Below, piece after piece: positions 50,450 to 59,687 of a stretch of 64,000 bases of DNA. Source of the stretch: Psychrobacter sp. Pi2-1 (GTDB lineage: Bacteria > Pseudomonadota > Gammaproteobacteria > Pseudomonadales > Moraxellaceae). The stretch is taken from positions 62,001-126,000 of the forward strand of contig NZ_CAJHBO010000008.1 of NCBI RefSeq assembly GCF_904846645.1, written 5' to 3'. The notes under the pieces were generated by a model, which searched no databases, was not told the DNA's origin, and saw only the letters and a program-made list of their open reading frames with translations. The stretch's first letter is position 1. Each line of letters opens with the position of its first letter. The position numbers were made by a program, and so were the translations under genes.

Positions 50450-52048
50450 CTACCAAAACGTTGAGCTGTCCGCAAATTTTGCTAAACGTGCATCAATATG
50501 ACTCTGGTCATCAGTCAGTATGGCCGTAAACCAACCTGCACCATATAAAGCATTAGCATTTGTCTTTGACTTCAATTCATAAAACTGCTGATATTGATTA
50601 TCATCGTTCAGTTGTTCTAACGCTTTTTGCGCTTTTGTCAGCTTTTTTAGCCAACGTTTGGTTTTCTTTTTAGCTTTTTTCTTACTTAGTAAAGGCGTAG
50701 AAAATTCACTGATGTAACGCAAATCTCTTAACTGATTGAGCAGCTCGCTTTCAGATTGGTCATTATCAGCAATGTCTGTGCTTACATTTATGTCATCGTT
50801 CACAAGCTCGTTATCATTTATTTCGTCATTTACTTCGTCAGCTTTTTTATTTGTTTTAATACATTTCTTATATTGTTTAGAAAGGACTTTCGTTAGCTTA
50901 TCGCGGGCAAGCTGATCAGTCTGAGGTTCAATGCTTGGGTCGCTCATAGTAAAGGCAATCAGCTCCAGCAAGGTTATCTGAAAGTCATTGGCTTGCAGCG
51001 TATTGATAGGTGTGATTTTTATATTTTCGATATCTGTCGTCCAGTCAACGGCAGGCGCGCCACATGCTTGTAGCTCAGGTTCGATTTGTGCATTGATATA
51101 AGCAAGTTGATAGTAGTCGCTAAGCAAAGTTGCAGTTTGCTTTAGTATCGGCAGCCATTCAGGGTTGATCTCATCAGAGAAGTCAGCAAATGCTTTCAAC
51201 GCAGTACGCAAGCGATCAATACCAATTCGTAACTGTAGAATATGATCGTCATCTATACTGCCAGCGACGATAGCACTGCTATTTGGTAGTATCTGTAATA
51301 AGCAATTGTGTACGACCGCACGTATAAAGGCAGGCGCACTACTGTCTTTATCTATTTGCAATTGACTTAGGTTTGCGTTGACTGCTGGACTGTGACTTTG
51401 TCCGTTAATAAGTAGGCCACCGTTTTCAGCTTTGGTAACGGTAGATAGACACAGCTTATAGCGCTTGCACCATGTTTTGGCAGTCGTAAATAGAAAATCT
51501 AAATCTCCTGACACCAGTTCAAACTCTATCTCTTGAATGGCCTTGCGTAGTGAGTCATCAGTACCATGAATAATCTCTCCCTGATCATAAGCCATTTCGA
51601 TACAGTTATCGGTTTCATCCTCATTACTTTCTGTTAGCAACCGCGTAGTGCGCTCGACGTCAGTCACATAAAGTCGTGTTAGCGTCTTTGCTAGCTTTTT
51701 GAGTTTAAAGTCAACCAATGCTGCAGCGACTGAAGTGTCTTCATATATCGTTAAATCAGGTATCAGCTCATTATTATCGAGCATCGCTTGTACTTGCTCA
51801 TTATCGAGTACAGCATTGTGCTCTAAGCGTGCCGCGATACCATCACCACCAGCTTTAATAGTTTGTACCCATGTATCACCTTCTTTGCGAATACGCAGAC
51901 CGATACCTGCCTGTGCAAGCTGTTGGTCAGGCGTATCATAGTAGTGTGCAGCCAGTTGCGTCACTTGTGAGGATTTAACTTTTGCTTGACGCATTAATCC
52001 CTTTAGTCGCGACTCTGGTACCAAAAACTTCAGCTCTATCTCTTGCAT
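50450..52048 (-). CDS. CYTH and CHAD domain protein, probable inorganic triphosphatase
   Basis: 532 residues. The CYTH domain (about 1-205) starts MQEIELKFLV with the ExExK signature (Glu3, Glu5, Lys7) and continues with YYDTPDQQLAQAGIGLRIRKEG and EIEFELVSGD, which form the triphosphate-binding tunnel. The CHAD domain (about 235-515) begins HNCLLQILPNS and has LQLRIGIDRLRTALKAFADFSDE, the His/Arg/Lys-rich helices thought to bind polyphosphate, and later RYISEFSTPLLSKKKAKKKTKRWLK. An Asp/Asn/Glu-rich insertion (about 398-435) sits inside CHAD. AGGAG precedes the ATG. E. coli YgiF, a triphosphatase, has the same layout. Its polyphosphate role here is inferred. Confidence 0.88.
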   Translation of the reverse strand: MQEIELKFLVPESRLKGLMRQAKVKSSQVTQLAAHYYDTPDQQLAQAGIGLRIRKEGDTWVQTIKAGGDGIAARLEHNAVLDNEQVQAMLDNNELIPDLTIYEDTSVAAALVDFKLKKLAKTLTRLYVTDVERTTRLLTESNEDETDNCIEMAYDQGEIIHGTDDSLRKAIQEIEFELVSGDLDFLFTTAKTWCKRYKLCLSTVTKAENGGLLINGQSHSPAVNANLSQLQIDKDSSAPAFIRAVVHNCLLQILPNSSAIVAGSIDDDHILQLRIGIDRLRTALKAFADFSDEINPEWLPILKQTATLLSDYYQLAYINAQIEPELQACGAPAVDWTTDIENIKITPINTLQANDFQITLLELIAFTMSDPSIEPQTDQLARDKLTKVLSKQYKKCIKTNKKADEVNDEINDNELVNDDINVSTDIADNDQSESELLNQLRDLRYISEFSTPLLSKKKAKKKTKRWLKKLTKAQKALEQLNDDNQYQQFYELKSKTNANALYGAGWFTAILTDDQSHIDARLAKFADSSTFW

Positions 52049-52136
52049 ATTAGCTCCTAATAATTCTGACTGACGGCTCTGATTGATGGTTTTATTACTA
52101 TAAGTCTACCATTCTCTGATTATTTAAACTGCAATA

Positions 52137-52171
52137 AAAAAACCGCCCTACATGATGTAGGGCGGTTTTTT
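52137..52171 (-). terminator. rho-independent terminator after aceA
   Basis: Sixteen-base perfect arms (A tract plus CCGCCCTACA / TGTAGGGCGG plus T tract) with a 3-base loop, 27 bases past the aceA stop on the minus strand. Confidence 0.9.
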
Positions 52172-52197
52172 GATAAATACTGCTAATCTGTCGGTTA

Positions 52198-53784
52198 TTA
52201 GAACTGGTTCATCGTGTTCTTGCCGCCGCCAGCTTTCAGAGCGTTATCGCCTGAGAAGATTTCTTTGTGGTCATCGCCAAGGTCAGAACCAGCCATTGCT
52301 TGGTGTTTAACACAAGAGATGCCTTCGCGGATTTCTTTACGCTGTACGCCAGCTGCATAAGCAAGCATGCCTTCTTCACCGAAGTAGCCTTTAGCAAGTT
52401 CATGAACGCTAAGAGCAGTCGTGTGGTAAGTCGGTAGCGTGATTAAGTGATGGAATACACCAGCTTCACGTGACGCATCACGTTGGAAGTTCTTAGCAGC
52501 TACGTCAGCGGCAGCATCAAGCTCAGTACCGTCGTAATCAGCACTCATCAAGTCATCTTTATTGTATGCAGAGATGTCTTTACCCTCGGTTTCCCACTGA
52601 GCGATAACTTGCTTACGGAAGTTAAGCGTCCAGTTGAATGATGGGCTGTTGTTGTATACAAGCTTGGCTTTAGGCTGTTGCTCTTTAATACGGTCAACCA
52701 TCATTTTGATGTGTTCTACGTCTGGAGTTGGTGTTTCGATCCATAGTAGGTCAGCGCCGTTTTCTAGAGCAGTTACACAGTCAAGTACAACACGGTCGAT
52801 GTTAGTCTCTTCACGGAACTGATATAGACCGTTAGGTAGACGAACTGGGCGTACTAGTTTGCCGTTGTGCTTAAGTAGGCTGTCATTTTCTTGAGCATTT
52901 TCTAGCGTTACTTCTTCCATTTCGATGAAATCGATGTATTTAGAAGCAAGATCGCCTGGCTCATTTGATACTGGAATTTTTTGCGTTAATGATGCGCCTT
53001 CAGAGTCAGTACGAGCAACGATAACGCCGTCTTCAACACCAAGCTCTAGGAATGCATAACGGATAGCGTTTAGCTTAGAGATGAAGTCTTCATGCGGTAC
53101 AGTTACTTTACCAGCCTGGTGACCACATTGCTTAGCATCAGATACTTGGTTTTCAACCTGAATGGCACAAGCACCAGCTTCGATCATTTGCTTAGTCAAT
53201 AGGTAAGTAGCTTCTTCGTTACCGAAACCTGCATCGATATCAGCGATGATTGGCACAACATGTGAATCAAAGTTTTCGATTTTTTCTAAGATAGCTGAAG
53301 TGTCTTGGCCAGCTTCTTCAGCAGCGTTTAGCTCACGGAAGTAGTCGTTCAATACTTTAGCATCTGCTTGACGCAAGAAGGTGTAGATTTCTTCGATTAG
53401 CTTAGGTACAGATGTTTTTTCGTGCATAGATTGGTCAGGTAGTGGACCAAACTCAGAGCGTAGGGCAGCTACCATCCAACCTGAAAGGTAGATGTAAGTT
53501 TTAGAAGTCGTACCGAAATATTTTTTCTTAGCGTACATAGTTTGCTGTGCAACAAAACCATGCCATGCACCTAAAGATTGCGTGTACTGAGACGTATCAT
53601 TGTCATAATCTTCCATGTCTTGACGCATGATTTTTGCAGTATATTTTGCGATATCCAAACCCGTTTTGAAACGGTTTTGTGACATCATACGTGCAGCATC
53701 AACTTCGCTAATGTTCTGCCAGTTGCCGTGCTTTTGCTTTAATTCACGTACTAAGTCGATCGCTGATTTATATGCAGTTGACAT
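52198..53784 (-). CDS. aceA: isocitrate lyase
   Basis: Splits isocitrate to glyoxylate and succinate, first step of the glyoxylate shunt. The protein has 528 residues, the long Pseudomonas-type form. The active-site loop is KQCGH with catalytic Cys220 (DAKQCGHQAGK); the metal-site segment IIADIDAGFGNEEATYLL is near 178-195. Other landmarks: GVIVARTDSEGASL near 248, GADLLWIETPTPDVEHIKMM near 340, and KLVYNNSPSFNWTLNFRKQVIAQW near 374-397. AAGGAG precedes the ATG at the usual spacing. The divergent LysR-type gene and the palindromes between them suggest local regulation. Confidence 0.96.
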   Translation of the reverse strand: MSTAYKSAIDLVRELKQKHGNWQNISEVDAARMMSQNRFKTGLDIAKYTAKIMRQDMEDYDNDTSQYTQSLGAWHGFVAQQTMYAKKKYFGTTSKTYIYLSGWMVAALRSEFGPLPDQSMHEKTSVPKLIEEIYTFLRQADAKVLNDYFRELNAAEEAGQDTSAILEKIENFDSHVVPIIADIDAGFGNEEATYLLTKQMIEAGACAIQVENQVSDAKQCGHQAGKVTVPHEDFISKLNAIRYAFLELGVEDGVIVARTDSEGASLTQKIPVSNEPGDLASKYIDFIEMEEVTLENAQENDSLLKHNGKLVRPVRLPNGLYQFREETNIDRVVLDCVTALENGADLLWIETPTPDVEHIKMMVDRIKEQQPKAKLVYNNSPSFNWTLNFRKQVIAQWETEGKDISAYNKDDLMSADYDGTELDAAADVAAKNFQRDASREAGVFHHLITLPTYHTTALSVHELAKGYFGEEGMLAYAAGVQRKEIREGISCVKHQAMAGSDLGDDHKEIFSGDNALKAGGGKNTMNQF

Positions 53785-53850
53785 CTATAGTCTCCTTGGT
53801 GGGGTGTAAAAACAAATAAGTTAATTGTTAAAATAATGGGTTTGTCGTTT

Positions 53851-53887
53851 TACTAAAATCCGCTTTACTAAAACCTTTGTACTAAAA
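53851..53887. repeat. three direct repeats of TACTAAAA upstream of aceA
   Basis: Copies begin at 53851, 53866 and 53880, spaced 15 and 14 bases, so 1.5 or so helical turns apart. They lie 67-103 bases upstream of the aceA start on the minus strand, where a regulator or polymerase would bind. Could be chance in AT-rich DNA. Confidence 0.4.
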
Positions 53888-54030
53888 AGTAATATTCAAA
53901 ATTTGGTCTATCATTTATCTATTGAAGCTCTATTTACCCTAAACAAACCGCTAGGCTATTACAAGAAATTTGCTGAACTCAACAGTTGAAAATAATTGCT
54001 GGTTTATAAATATTTATCGTTTCTCACTAT

Positions 54031-54045
54031 ATACCTAAAAGGTAT
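54031..54045. promoter_or_regulatory. LysR-type T-N11-A palindrome
   Basis: ATACCTAAAAGGTAT pairs its ends perfectly (ATACCT / AGGTAT), with the inner TACC..GGTA in T-N11-A layout typical of LysR-regulator sites. It lies between aceA and the divergent LysR-type gene. Binding is inferred. Confidence 0.5.
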
Positions 54046-54185
54046 CTGAATACTTAATAGCCAGTGATGTCATAATTGGTAGCAAGAGATGTTACAATAA
54101 TGAGGTCAATTAACCGTATTTAACGACTGATAAAAACCATTAATATATTACTTAGCGACAATATTTAATCGGATAAAAACAGCTT

Positions 54186-54202
54186 ATGAACCTAAAGTTC
54201 AT
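54186..54202. promoter_or_regulatory. palindrome in the aceA-lysR spacer
   Basis: ATGAAC-CTAAA-GTTCAT is a 6-5-6 perfect palindrome and shares the CTAAA centre with the site at 54031-54045. A second operator for the adjacent LysR-type regulator is possible. Confidence 0.4.
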
Positions 54203-54482
54203 CATCTATGCTGCAAATCCTTTATAGAACTCACTATAACCACCTTACCAAGATTTATCTAATTTATGATAGTTATCTTTGGTATTTCTGTATGATATAA
54301 TGTTTATATAACAGGGCCTTACGATAGGTTGAATGACTTATCATACCTATCTATCAGGAAAAACTAGAACAAAATTAGTAAAAAATAATGAAATTATGCT
54401 GTTACAGCGCACAAATCACCGTAGCAGCACTACAAATGCCAGCCTTAATATGGCGTTTATTCAAAAGCCAAGAGAACCAAAT

Positions 54483-55472
54483 ATGAATTTGCAGCGGGTT
54501 GATTTAAATTTATTAGTCCATCTAGATGTGTTGCTACGAGAAAAAAACGTCACTCGCGCAGCCGAGCAGCTGGGGATTACTCAGCCTGCTATGAGTAATA
54601 TCTTGCGCCGTTTGCGTAAGCTGTTTAATGATCCATTATTAGTACGCTCATCTGAGGGTATGACGCCGACTGAACGCGCCCTTGAGCTACAGCCACGTAT
54701 TCGTGAGATACTCGCTGACTTGACTCAAGTGTTGGAGCCACGTACCGAATTCCGCCCTTATAGTACCTCTCGTGTGTTCCGTATCATGACATCGGATTAT
54801 GCCGAAGCGACCCTAGTACCTAAGCTAGTAAAAGCACTACGTTCTGAAGCACCCAATGTGATTTTAGACTTTTTGACTCCATCAGACGTCTCTTACCGAG
54901 ATATGGAGCAGGGACGAGTTGATTTAGCGATTAACCGTTTTAATGAGATACCTCAAAGTTTCCATCAGGTTCTAGTGTGGCGTGATACTTTTAGTTGCTT
55001 ATTATCTTCTGACAGTCCTTATGCCAATCGTTTTAATCTGAAAAACTATCTAAAAGCACAGCACGTTTGGGTATCCAAAACAGGGATGGGTGTGGGTTTT
55101 GGGGTCAATCCAGAGAAATCTGGTGGGCTAGGATCTATCGATCAGGCCTTGCAGCGCCTTGGTCAAAAACGCCAAATCAGTGTCTTTACTCGACATTATC
55201 AAATGCCTGCCATGCTTGCAGCAAATAAAGATTTGATAGCGACCTTGCCAACACGTGTGGCAAGAATGCAGGCAAATAATGACAGCATTATGATGGAAGA
55301 TCCGCCGTTTTTTATTCCTGAATTTGAGCTTACGATGGCATGGTCACCTCTGTTGCAGCATCATCCAGCCCATCGCTGGTTACGTCAGTTAATTATGCAT
55401 GTAGCGCGCCAAGTCGTCGCTGAAGAAGAAAATCCGCCGCAAGAGATACCGGTTATTAATCATTTGTTTTGA
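54483..55472 (+). CDS. LysR-type transcriptional regulator
   Basis: DNA-binding regulator, 329 residues from the ATG at 54483. The frame is open 150 bases further upstream, but those 50 residues look non-conserved. The winged helix-turn-helix is at about 1-62 (VDLNLLVHLDVLLREKNVTRAAEQLGITQPAMSNILRRLRKLFNDPLLVR region), followed by the linker helix and a periplasmic-binding-like effector domain from about 92 (RVFRIMTSDYAEATLVP). It diverges from aceA across a long spacer with palindromes and may control aceA, itself or the downstream aldehyde dehydrogenase. Effector unknown. Confidence 0.88.
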   Translation: MNLQRVDLNLLVHLDVLLREKNVTRAAEQLGITQPAMSNILRRLRKLFNDPLLVRSSEGMTPTERALELQPRIREILADLTQVLEPRTEFRPYSTSRVFRIMTSDYAEATLVPKLVKALRSEAPNVILDFLTPSDVSYRDMEQGRVDLAINRFNEIPQSFHQVLVWRDTFSCLLSSDSPYANRFNLKNYLKAQHVWVSKTGMGVGFGVNPEKSGGLGSIDQALQRLGQKRQISVFTRHYQMPAMLAANKDLIATLPTRVARMQANNDSIMMEDPPFFIPEFELTMAWSPLLQHHPAHRWLRQLIMHVARQVVAEEENPPQEIPVINHLF

Positions 55473-55874
55473 TTGGTTTGTGTGAGTTGAATCTATCTTT
55501 TATTAAAGCAGAATATTTTTGATTATCTTAATTTTTAATAAAAATATTTTTCCTTAGCTCCCACTCTATATAGTTATTAGACCAGCCACTAGGCTGGTTT
55601 TTTGTGTTCTAGTGTTTAATAGTTAGTATATGATATTTAGTTATACTTAATAAGTCAGTCACACTATTAACATCTTCAACACACTTCACAATATATTGTA
55701 AAACTCTTCATCAAATAGCTTGTTAAGATAACGGCAGATAGAAAACGAGCTACCAATAGATTGTGCTATCGACGTAAATCTAATAATTAAAACTGTCACA
55801 GCAAAACAACTACAAGTGACAATAAACCCGATTATAAATCCCAAATGTAAATTCGAATAATAAGGACAGTAACT
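55473..55874. other. spacer with LysR terminator and leader of the aldehyde dehydrogenase gene
   Basis: 402 bases. Apart from the terminator at 55581-55603 nothing was recognised; the right part is AT-rich and should contain the next promoter. Confidence 0.5.
55581..55603 (+). terminator. rho-independent terminator after the LysR-type gene
   Basis: Seven-base perfect arms (ACCAGCC / GGCTGGT) with a 4-base loop and a T run, about 110 bases past the stop. Confidence 0.8.
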
Positions 55875-57248
55875 ATGTCAGACATTACTACTATTAACCC
55901 AACCACGGGCGAAGAAATCAGTAACTACAATTATATGAGCAACGACGAAGTCAACAAGATTGTCGATGCTTCACATAACGCATTTTTAGAATGGCGTACA
56001 GTGAGTCACGAAGAGCGCGGTCGTGTCATCAAATCTATCGGTGATAAGCTGATGGAATACAAAGAAGAGCTGGCTAAGCTGATGACTGAAGAGCGCGGTA
56101 AGTTGTATAGCCAGAGCATGCAAGAGATTGATCTTTGCAAAGCTATCTGTGATTACACTGCTGAAAACGGCGTTGCTTCTTTAGCTGATGATGTACGTGA
56201 TATCGAAAGCATGAAAAAAGGACTAGTGACGTATCAACCTATCGGTATCATCTACGGCATGCAGCCTTGGAACTTCCCAGCGTATCAAGTATTCCGTTAC
56301 ACCATTGCAAATCTAATGGCGGGTAATAGTATCCTGTTAAAACACGCATCTAACGTAACAGGCTCTGGTTTATTAATTGAAGAAATTCTTCACGAGTCTG
56401 AATTACCAAGTGATTTGTTCCGTACGATTATCATTGATCATGATCAATCAGAAGCATTGATTGGTAATGACAAAGTACGCGGCGTGACATTGACAGGTAG
56501 TGACAAAGCAGGCGTGATCGTTGGACAACAAGCAGCTAAGGCGATTAAGAAAGCTGTATTAGAGCTAGGTTCAAACGACGCATTTATTGTATTAGAAGAT
56601 GCTGATATCGAAACTGCTGTAGAAACCTGTACTCAAGCACGTCTAATCAATAACGGTGAAACTTGTGTAGCAGCCAAACGCTTTATCGTAGTTGATAGCG
56701 TATATGACGAATTCCGTAAGCGTATCGTTGAGAAGTTTGAAGGTACCAAAGCGGGTGATCCAATGGACGACAGCTCAGATATCGGTCCATTAGCACGTGC
56801 AGATTTGCGTGAGCAGCTACACGAGCAAGTAGAACAGAGTGTGGCTAAAGGTGCAACGATTGCTGTTGGCGGTAAGGTACCTGAAGGTAAAGGTAGCTTC
56901 TATCCAGCAACTATTCTAGAGAATGTTGAAAAAGGTCAGCCTGCATACGATGACGAACTATTTGGCCCCGTCGCTTCACTAATTCGTGCAAAAGATGAAG
57001 ACGACGCAATGCGCATCGCTAATGACAGTCGTTATGGTTTAGGTGGCGCGATTTTCTCAAAAGACGAAGAGAAAGCTGTTCGTCTAGCACGTGAGCAATT
57101 TGATACTGGTATGGTCTATATTAATGGTTATGGTCTTGCCAATCCTGCACTGCCATTTGGTGGCGTGAAAAACTCAGGCTATGGCCGTGAGCATGGCGGC
57201 TTCGGTATCAAAGAGTTTGTCAACATTAAAGCAGTTCATGTATTCTAA
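55875..57248 (+). CDS. NAD(P)-dependent aldehyde dehydrogenase, probable succinate-semialdehyde dehydrogenase
   Basis: Oxidises an aldehyde to the acid; the closest resemblance is to succinate-semialdehyde dehydrogenases of the short Sad/GabD kind. The protein has 457 residues. Catalytic Cys264 is in NNGETCVAAKRF, the general base Glu230 in VLELGSNDAF. Cofactor motifs: GMQPWNFPAYQVFRY near 127-141 (Asn in PWNFP), VTLTGSDKAGVIVG near 206. The end is NPALPFGGVKNSGYGREHGGFGIKEFVNIKAVHVF-like, typical for this group. AAGGACAG lies before the ATG. Substrate is assigned by family only. Preceded by a LysR-type gene on the same strand. Confidence 0.85.
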   Translation: MSDITTINPTTGEEISNYNYMSNDEVNKIVDASHNAFLEWRTVSHEERGRVIKSIGDKLMEYKEELAKLMTEERGKLYSQSMQEIDLCKAICDYTAENGVASLADDVRDIESMKKGLVTYQPIGIIYGMQPWNFPAYQVFRYTIANLMAGNSILLKHASNVTGSGLLIEEILHESELPSDLFRTIIIDHDQSEALIGNDKVRGVTLTGSDKAGVIVGQQAAKAIKKAVLELGSNDAFIVLEDADIETAVETCTQARLINNGETCVAAKRFIVVDSVYDEFRKRIVEKFEGTKAGDPMDDSSDIGPLARADLREQLHEQVEQSVAKGATIAVGGKVPEGKGSFYPATILENVEKGQPAYDDELFGPVASLIRAKDEDDAMRIANDSRYGLGGAIFSKDEEKAVRLAREQFDTGMVYINGYGLANPALPFGGVKNSGYGREHGGFGIKEFVNIKAVHVF

Positions 57249-57279
57249 GAATGAACTAACTAGACGAATTAGCTGAATA

Positions 57280-57340
57280 GATAACTATTTACGATTTTAC
57301 ATGATAGTAAATAGTAAATAGTAAATAGTAAATAGTTATC
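57280..57340. repeat. 13-base inverted repeat enclosing a 7-base tandem repeat
   Basis: Arms GATAACTATTTAC (57280-57292) and GTAAATAGTTATC (57328-57340) are perfect inverse copies. Between them and into the right arm run about four tandem copies of ATAGTAA (57304-57332). The unit can slip and several left-right pairings are possible. It lies just past the aldehyde dehydrogenase gene and just before its terminator. Confidence 0.7.
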
Positions 57341-57344
57341 AAAT

Positions 57345-57385
57345 AAAAAAGCCCAGTTACTCATTACGAGTAGCTGGGCTTTTTA
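57345..57385. terminator. bidirectional terminator between the aldehyde dehydrogenase gene and purN
   Basis: Stem core GCCCAGTTACTC / GAGTAGCTGGGC with one G-U, ATTAC loop, flanked by A and T tracts. Located between convergent genes. Confidence 0.88.
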
Positions 57386-57433
57386 TTGCGCTATATAAAG
57401 TGGTATTAAAATCAGCTTAATAAGCTGAGATTT

Positions 57434-58126
57434 TTATCCGTCTATAAGCAATTGCAAAGGCAACGTCGGCAAGTAAGTTTGTGTTTGCGATAATGTATTA
57501 TTTACTCCAAGGGATAATACATTTTTTGCTAGTAGTAAAATCGTCCAAGGTAGTAGCTGATGTTCAAGCTTCTGTACCCGTGACTGTAAACTCTCTGCGG
57601 TGTCGTTGATATCGACATTTAATACGGCTTGAGTCAACACCTGACCTGCATCAAGCTCCGCTGTCACTTTATGAATACTACAACCGTGACGACGTTCACC
57701 CGCTTGTATAACTCGTTTGTGAGTATCTAAACCCTTATAAACCGGAAGTAGAGAAGGGTGAAGATTAATCATGGGCGCTGGTACATTATCAATGAATGAG
57801 CCACTTAGTACACGCATAAACCCAGCTAAGACGATCAAATCAGGTTGCCATGCTATTAGCTGCTCGTTGGCATGGGTTTCAAACGTCTTGATGCCCATAC
57901 GTTTGCCATTAGCAACGTGTGATAATACCGCAACTAGAATATTGGCATCTTTAGCACGTGTCAATGCATAAGCATCTTCACGATTACTAATGACACCAAC
58001 GATTTCAATCGGTAGCGCACCTGCTTGCATTGCATTGATTAACACTTGCAGGTTGCTACCACTTCCTGAGACTAGAACAGCAATACGCAATGGTTTGATA
58101 GGCTGGCTTGCAGTATCAATTGACAT
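57434..58126 (-). CDS. purN: phosphoribosylglycinamide formyltransferase
   Basis: Transfers a formyl group from 10-formyl-THF to GAR in purine synthesis. The protein has 230 residues. The phosphate loop is LVSGSGSNLQVLINA at about 18-32, and the catalytic region has MINLHPSLLPVYKGLDTH (about 118-135; catalytic His) and HGCSIHKVTAELDAG with the catalytic Asp. The Asn of the Asn-His-Asp triad is in this INLHPS segment. Its ATG overlaps the purM stop by one base (TAATG), so the two are translated together. Confidence 0.95.
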   Translation of the reverse strand: MSIDTASQPIKPLRIAVLVSGSGSNLQVLINAMQAGALPIEIVGVISNREDAYALTRAKDANILVAVLSHVANGKRMGIKTFETHANEQLIAWQPDLIVLAGFMRVLSGSFIDNVPAPMINLHPSLLPVYKGLDTHKRVIQAGERRHGCSIHKVTAELDAGQVLTQAVLNVDINDTAESLQSRVQKLEHQLLPWTILLLAKNVLSLGVNNTLSQTQTYLPTLPLQLLIDG

Positions 58127-59193
58127 TAACGGTACACCACTGCATCCGCCTGATCATCAGTGCTGCGTTTGACCATTTCACCTATTTGCCAAGCTGTTTC
58201 GCCTGCATCAGTCAAGATCTGGATAGCGGCATCTGCTTTGTCTTTTGGCATAACGATGACAAAACCAACGCCGCAATTAAAGGTACGGTACATCTCGCTC
58301 TGCGCGATATTACCTTGGGTCTGTAGCCAAGTGAATAGCTCTGAGAACTGCCAGCTATTGGTATCGATGCTAGCCGCTAAGTTATCAGGTAGTACACGTG
58401 GCAAGTTATCCGTTAGACCACCACCTGTGATGTGTGACATCGCATGTAAGGCTGAGCTACCAAGCGTGTCTTGTAATGCCTTGATGGCTTTTACATAGAT
58501 ACGGGTAGGAGCCATTAGAGCATCTTGAATAGGCTGACCGTCTAGTTGCTCGTCGCTACTAGTAACATCCACACCGCTAACTTCGATGACTTTACGAACC
58601 AATGAGTAGCCATTTGAGTGCGCGCCACTTGAGGCAAGTGCAATCAGTACATCGCCTTCTGCGACATTTTCACCAGTGACGACTTCTGCTTCTTCAACCA
58701 CACCTACACAAAATCCAGCTAGATCGTAATCGTCATCTTGATACATGCCTGGCATTTCAGCAGTTTCACCACCGATAAGTGCACAGTTAGCTAATTTACA
58801 ACCATCACCAATACCAGTTACGACAGTCGCCGCTACATCAACATCCAGCTTGCCAGTTGCATAGTAGTCTAAGAAGAATAATGGCTCTGCGCCGCAAACC
58901 AATAGGTCATTGACGCACATCGCGACCAAATCAATACCAATCGTGTCATGACGGTTCAGCTGTAGGGCTAATTTTAGTTTGGTGCCGACACCATCAGTGC
59001 CAGAAACCAATAATGGTGAGGTATAACCTGTTGGGATGCGGCATAACGCACCAAAACCGCCAAGTCCACCCACGACTTCAGGACGAGTAGTGGCTTTTGC
59101 AACGGACTTGATTCGCTGAACCAAAGCATCGCCTGCATCGATATCAACACCGGCATCTTTGTAGCTTAAAGAAGGCTTGTCACTCATAGTCAT
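58126..59193 (-). CDS. purM: phosphoribosylformylglycinamidine cyclo-ligase (AIR synthetase)
   Basis: Makes aminoimidazole ribonucleotide, the step after PurL in purine synthesis. The protein has 355 residues. Landmarks: [20 protein letters not shown] at about 10-29, [15 protein letters not shown] near 61-75, [25 protein letters not shown] near 87-111, and [11 protein letters not shown] near 142-152; [16 protein letters not shown] sits near 257. An ATG two codons further in (59187) is a possible alternative start. It is the first gene of purM-purN, which follows the common gammaproteobacterial order. Confidence 0.95.
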   Translation of the reverse strand: MTMSDKPSLSYKDAGVDIDAGDALVQRIKSVAKATTRPEVVGGLGGFGALCRIPTGYTSPLLVSGTDGVGTKLKLALQLNRHDTIGIDLVAMCVNDLLVCGAEPLFFLDYYATGKLDVDVAATVVTGIGDGCKLANCALIGGETAEMPGMYQDDDYDLAGFCVGVVEEAEVVTGENVAEGDVLIALASSGAHSNGYSLVRKVIEVSGVDVTSSDEQLDGQPIQDALMAPTRIYVKAIKALQDTLGSSALHAMSHITGGGLTDNLPRVLPDNLAASIDTNSWQFSELFTWLQTQGNIAQSEMYRTFNCGVGFVIVMPKDKADAAIQILTDAGETAWQIGEMVKRSTDDQADAVVYR

Positions 59194-59687
59194 CTCACAG
59201 TTGGGGATAGATAATTGGGATTAGAAGGTAAAGTAATTGAGCACGCAAAAATCAGCGTTATAAAGTTCAAAAGCAAAGTTTAAAGACAGTGCGCGCATTA
59301 TACCCAAAAACAGACCGTACTCGCAAAGCAACTTGCCAATATTTAACTAAGATTTGCATTAAGTGGCAAATAAGCGGTTAAGAAACAAAAAATGACTGAT
59401 TTTTTGTTGTACTCTGCGATAATAGAACGCTAAATTTATTGTCAATAATGGCCTTAATACAAGTCCAAATGTGATTGACAGAATAAAAACTAAAAAACAT
59501 AAGTTTATCAAAAATTAGGTTTTTTAGGAACGTTGATACGTCTCAGTTTAGCTAGCTAAAACTAATGAGAAAAGAAAGCAATTCGCCTAATGATACATCG
59601 TGATGGCTATAGTTATACCATTTAGAAATCGCTATCACTGACTCCCTGTTACTTTTTCAAACCTGTCCAACTATAGGATTACTTGCC
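59194..59687. other. divergent spacer between purM and the AI-2E transporter gene
   Basis: 494 AT-rich bases. One perfect 14-base palindrome (TTTAGCTAGCTAAA, 59547-59560) lies about 130 bases before the plus-strand gene and could be an operator. No small gene or RNA was recognised. Confidence 0.5.

Larger units (their letters stand above)
53785..54482. other. long divergent regulatory spacer between aceA and the LysR-type gene
   Basis: 698 AT-rich bases containing three TACTAAAA direct repeats near aceA and two palindromes toward the middle (annotated separately). A frame open from 54333 runs into the LysR gene, but its first 50 codons show no family resemblance and it is treated as leader. 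Confidence 0.6.

Noticed and set aside
54333-54482. Extended start of the LysR-type gene
   Set aside because: The 50 extra residues show no resemblance to LysR regulators; the helix-turn-helix begins right after the ATG at 54483.
57304-57332. CRISPR-like short repeats
   Set aside because: Units are only 7 bases, contiguous and without spacers; a simple tandem repeat.
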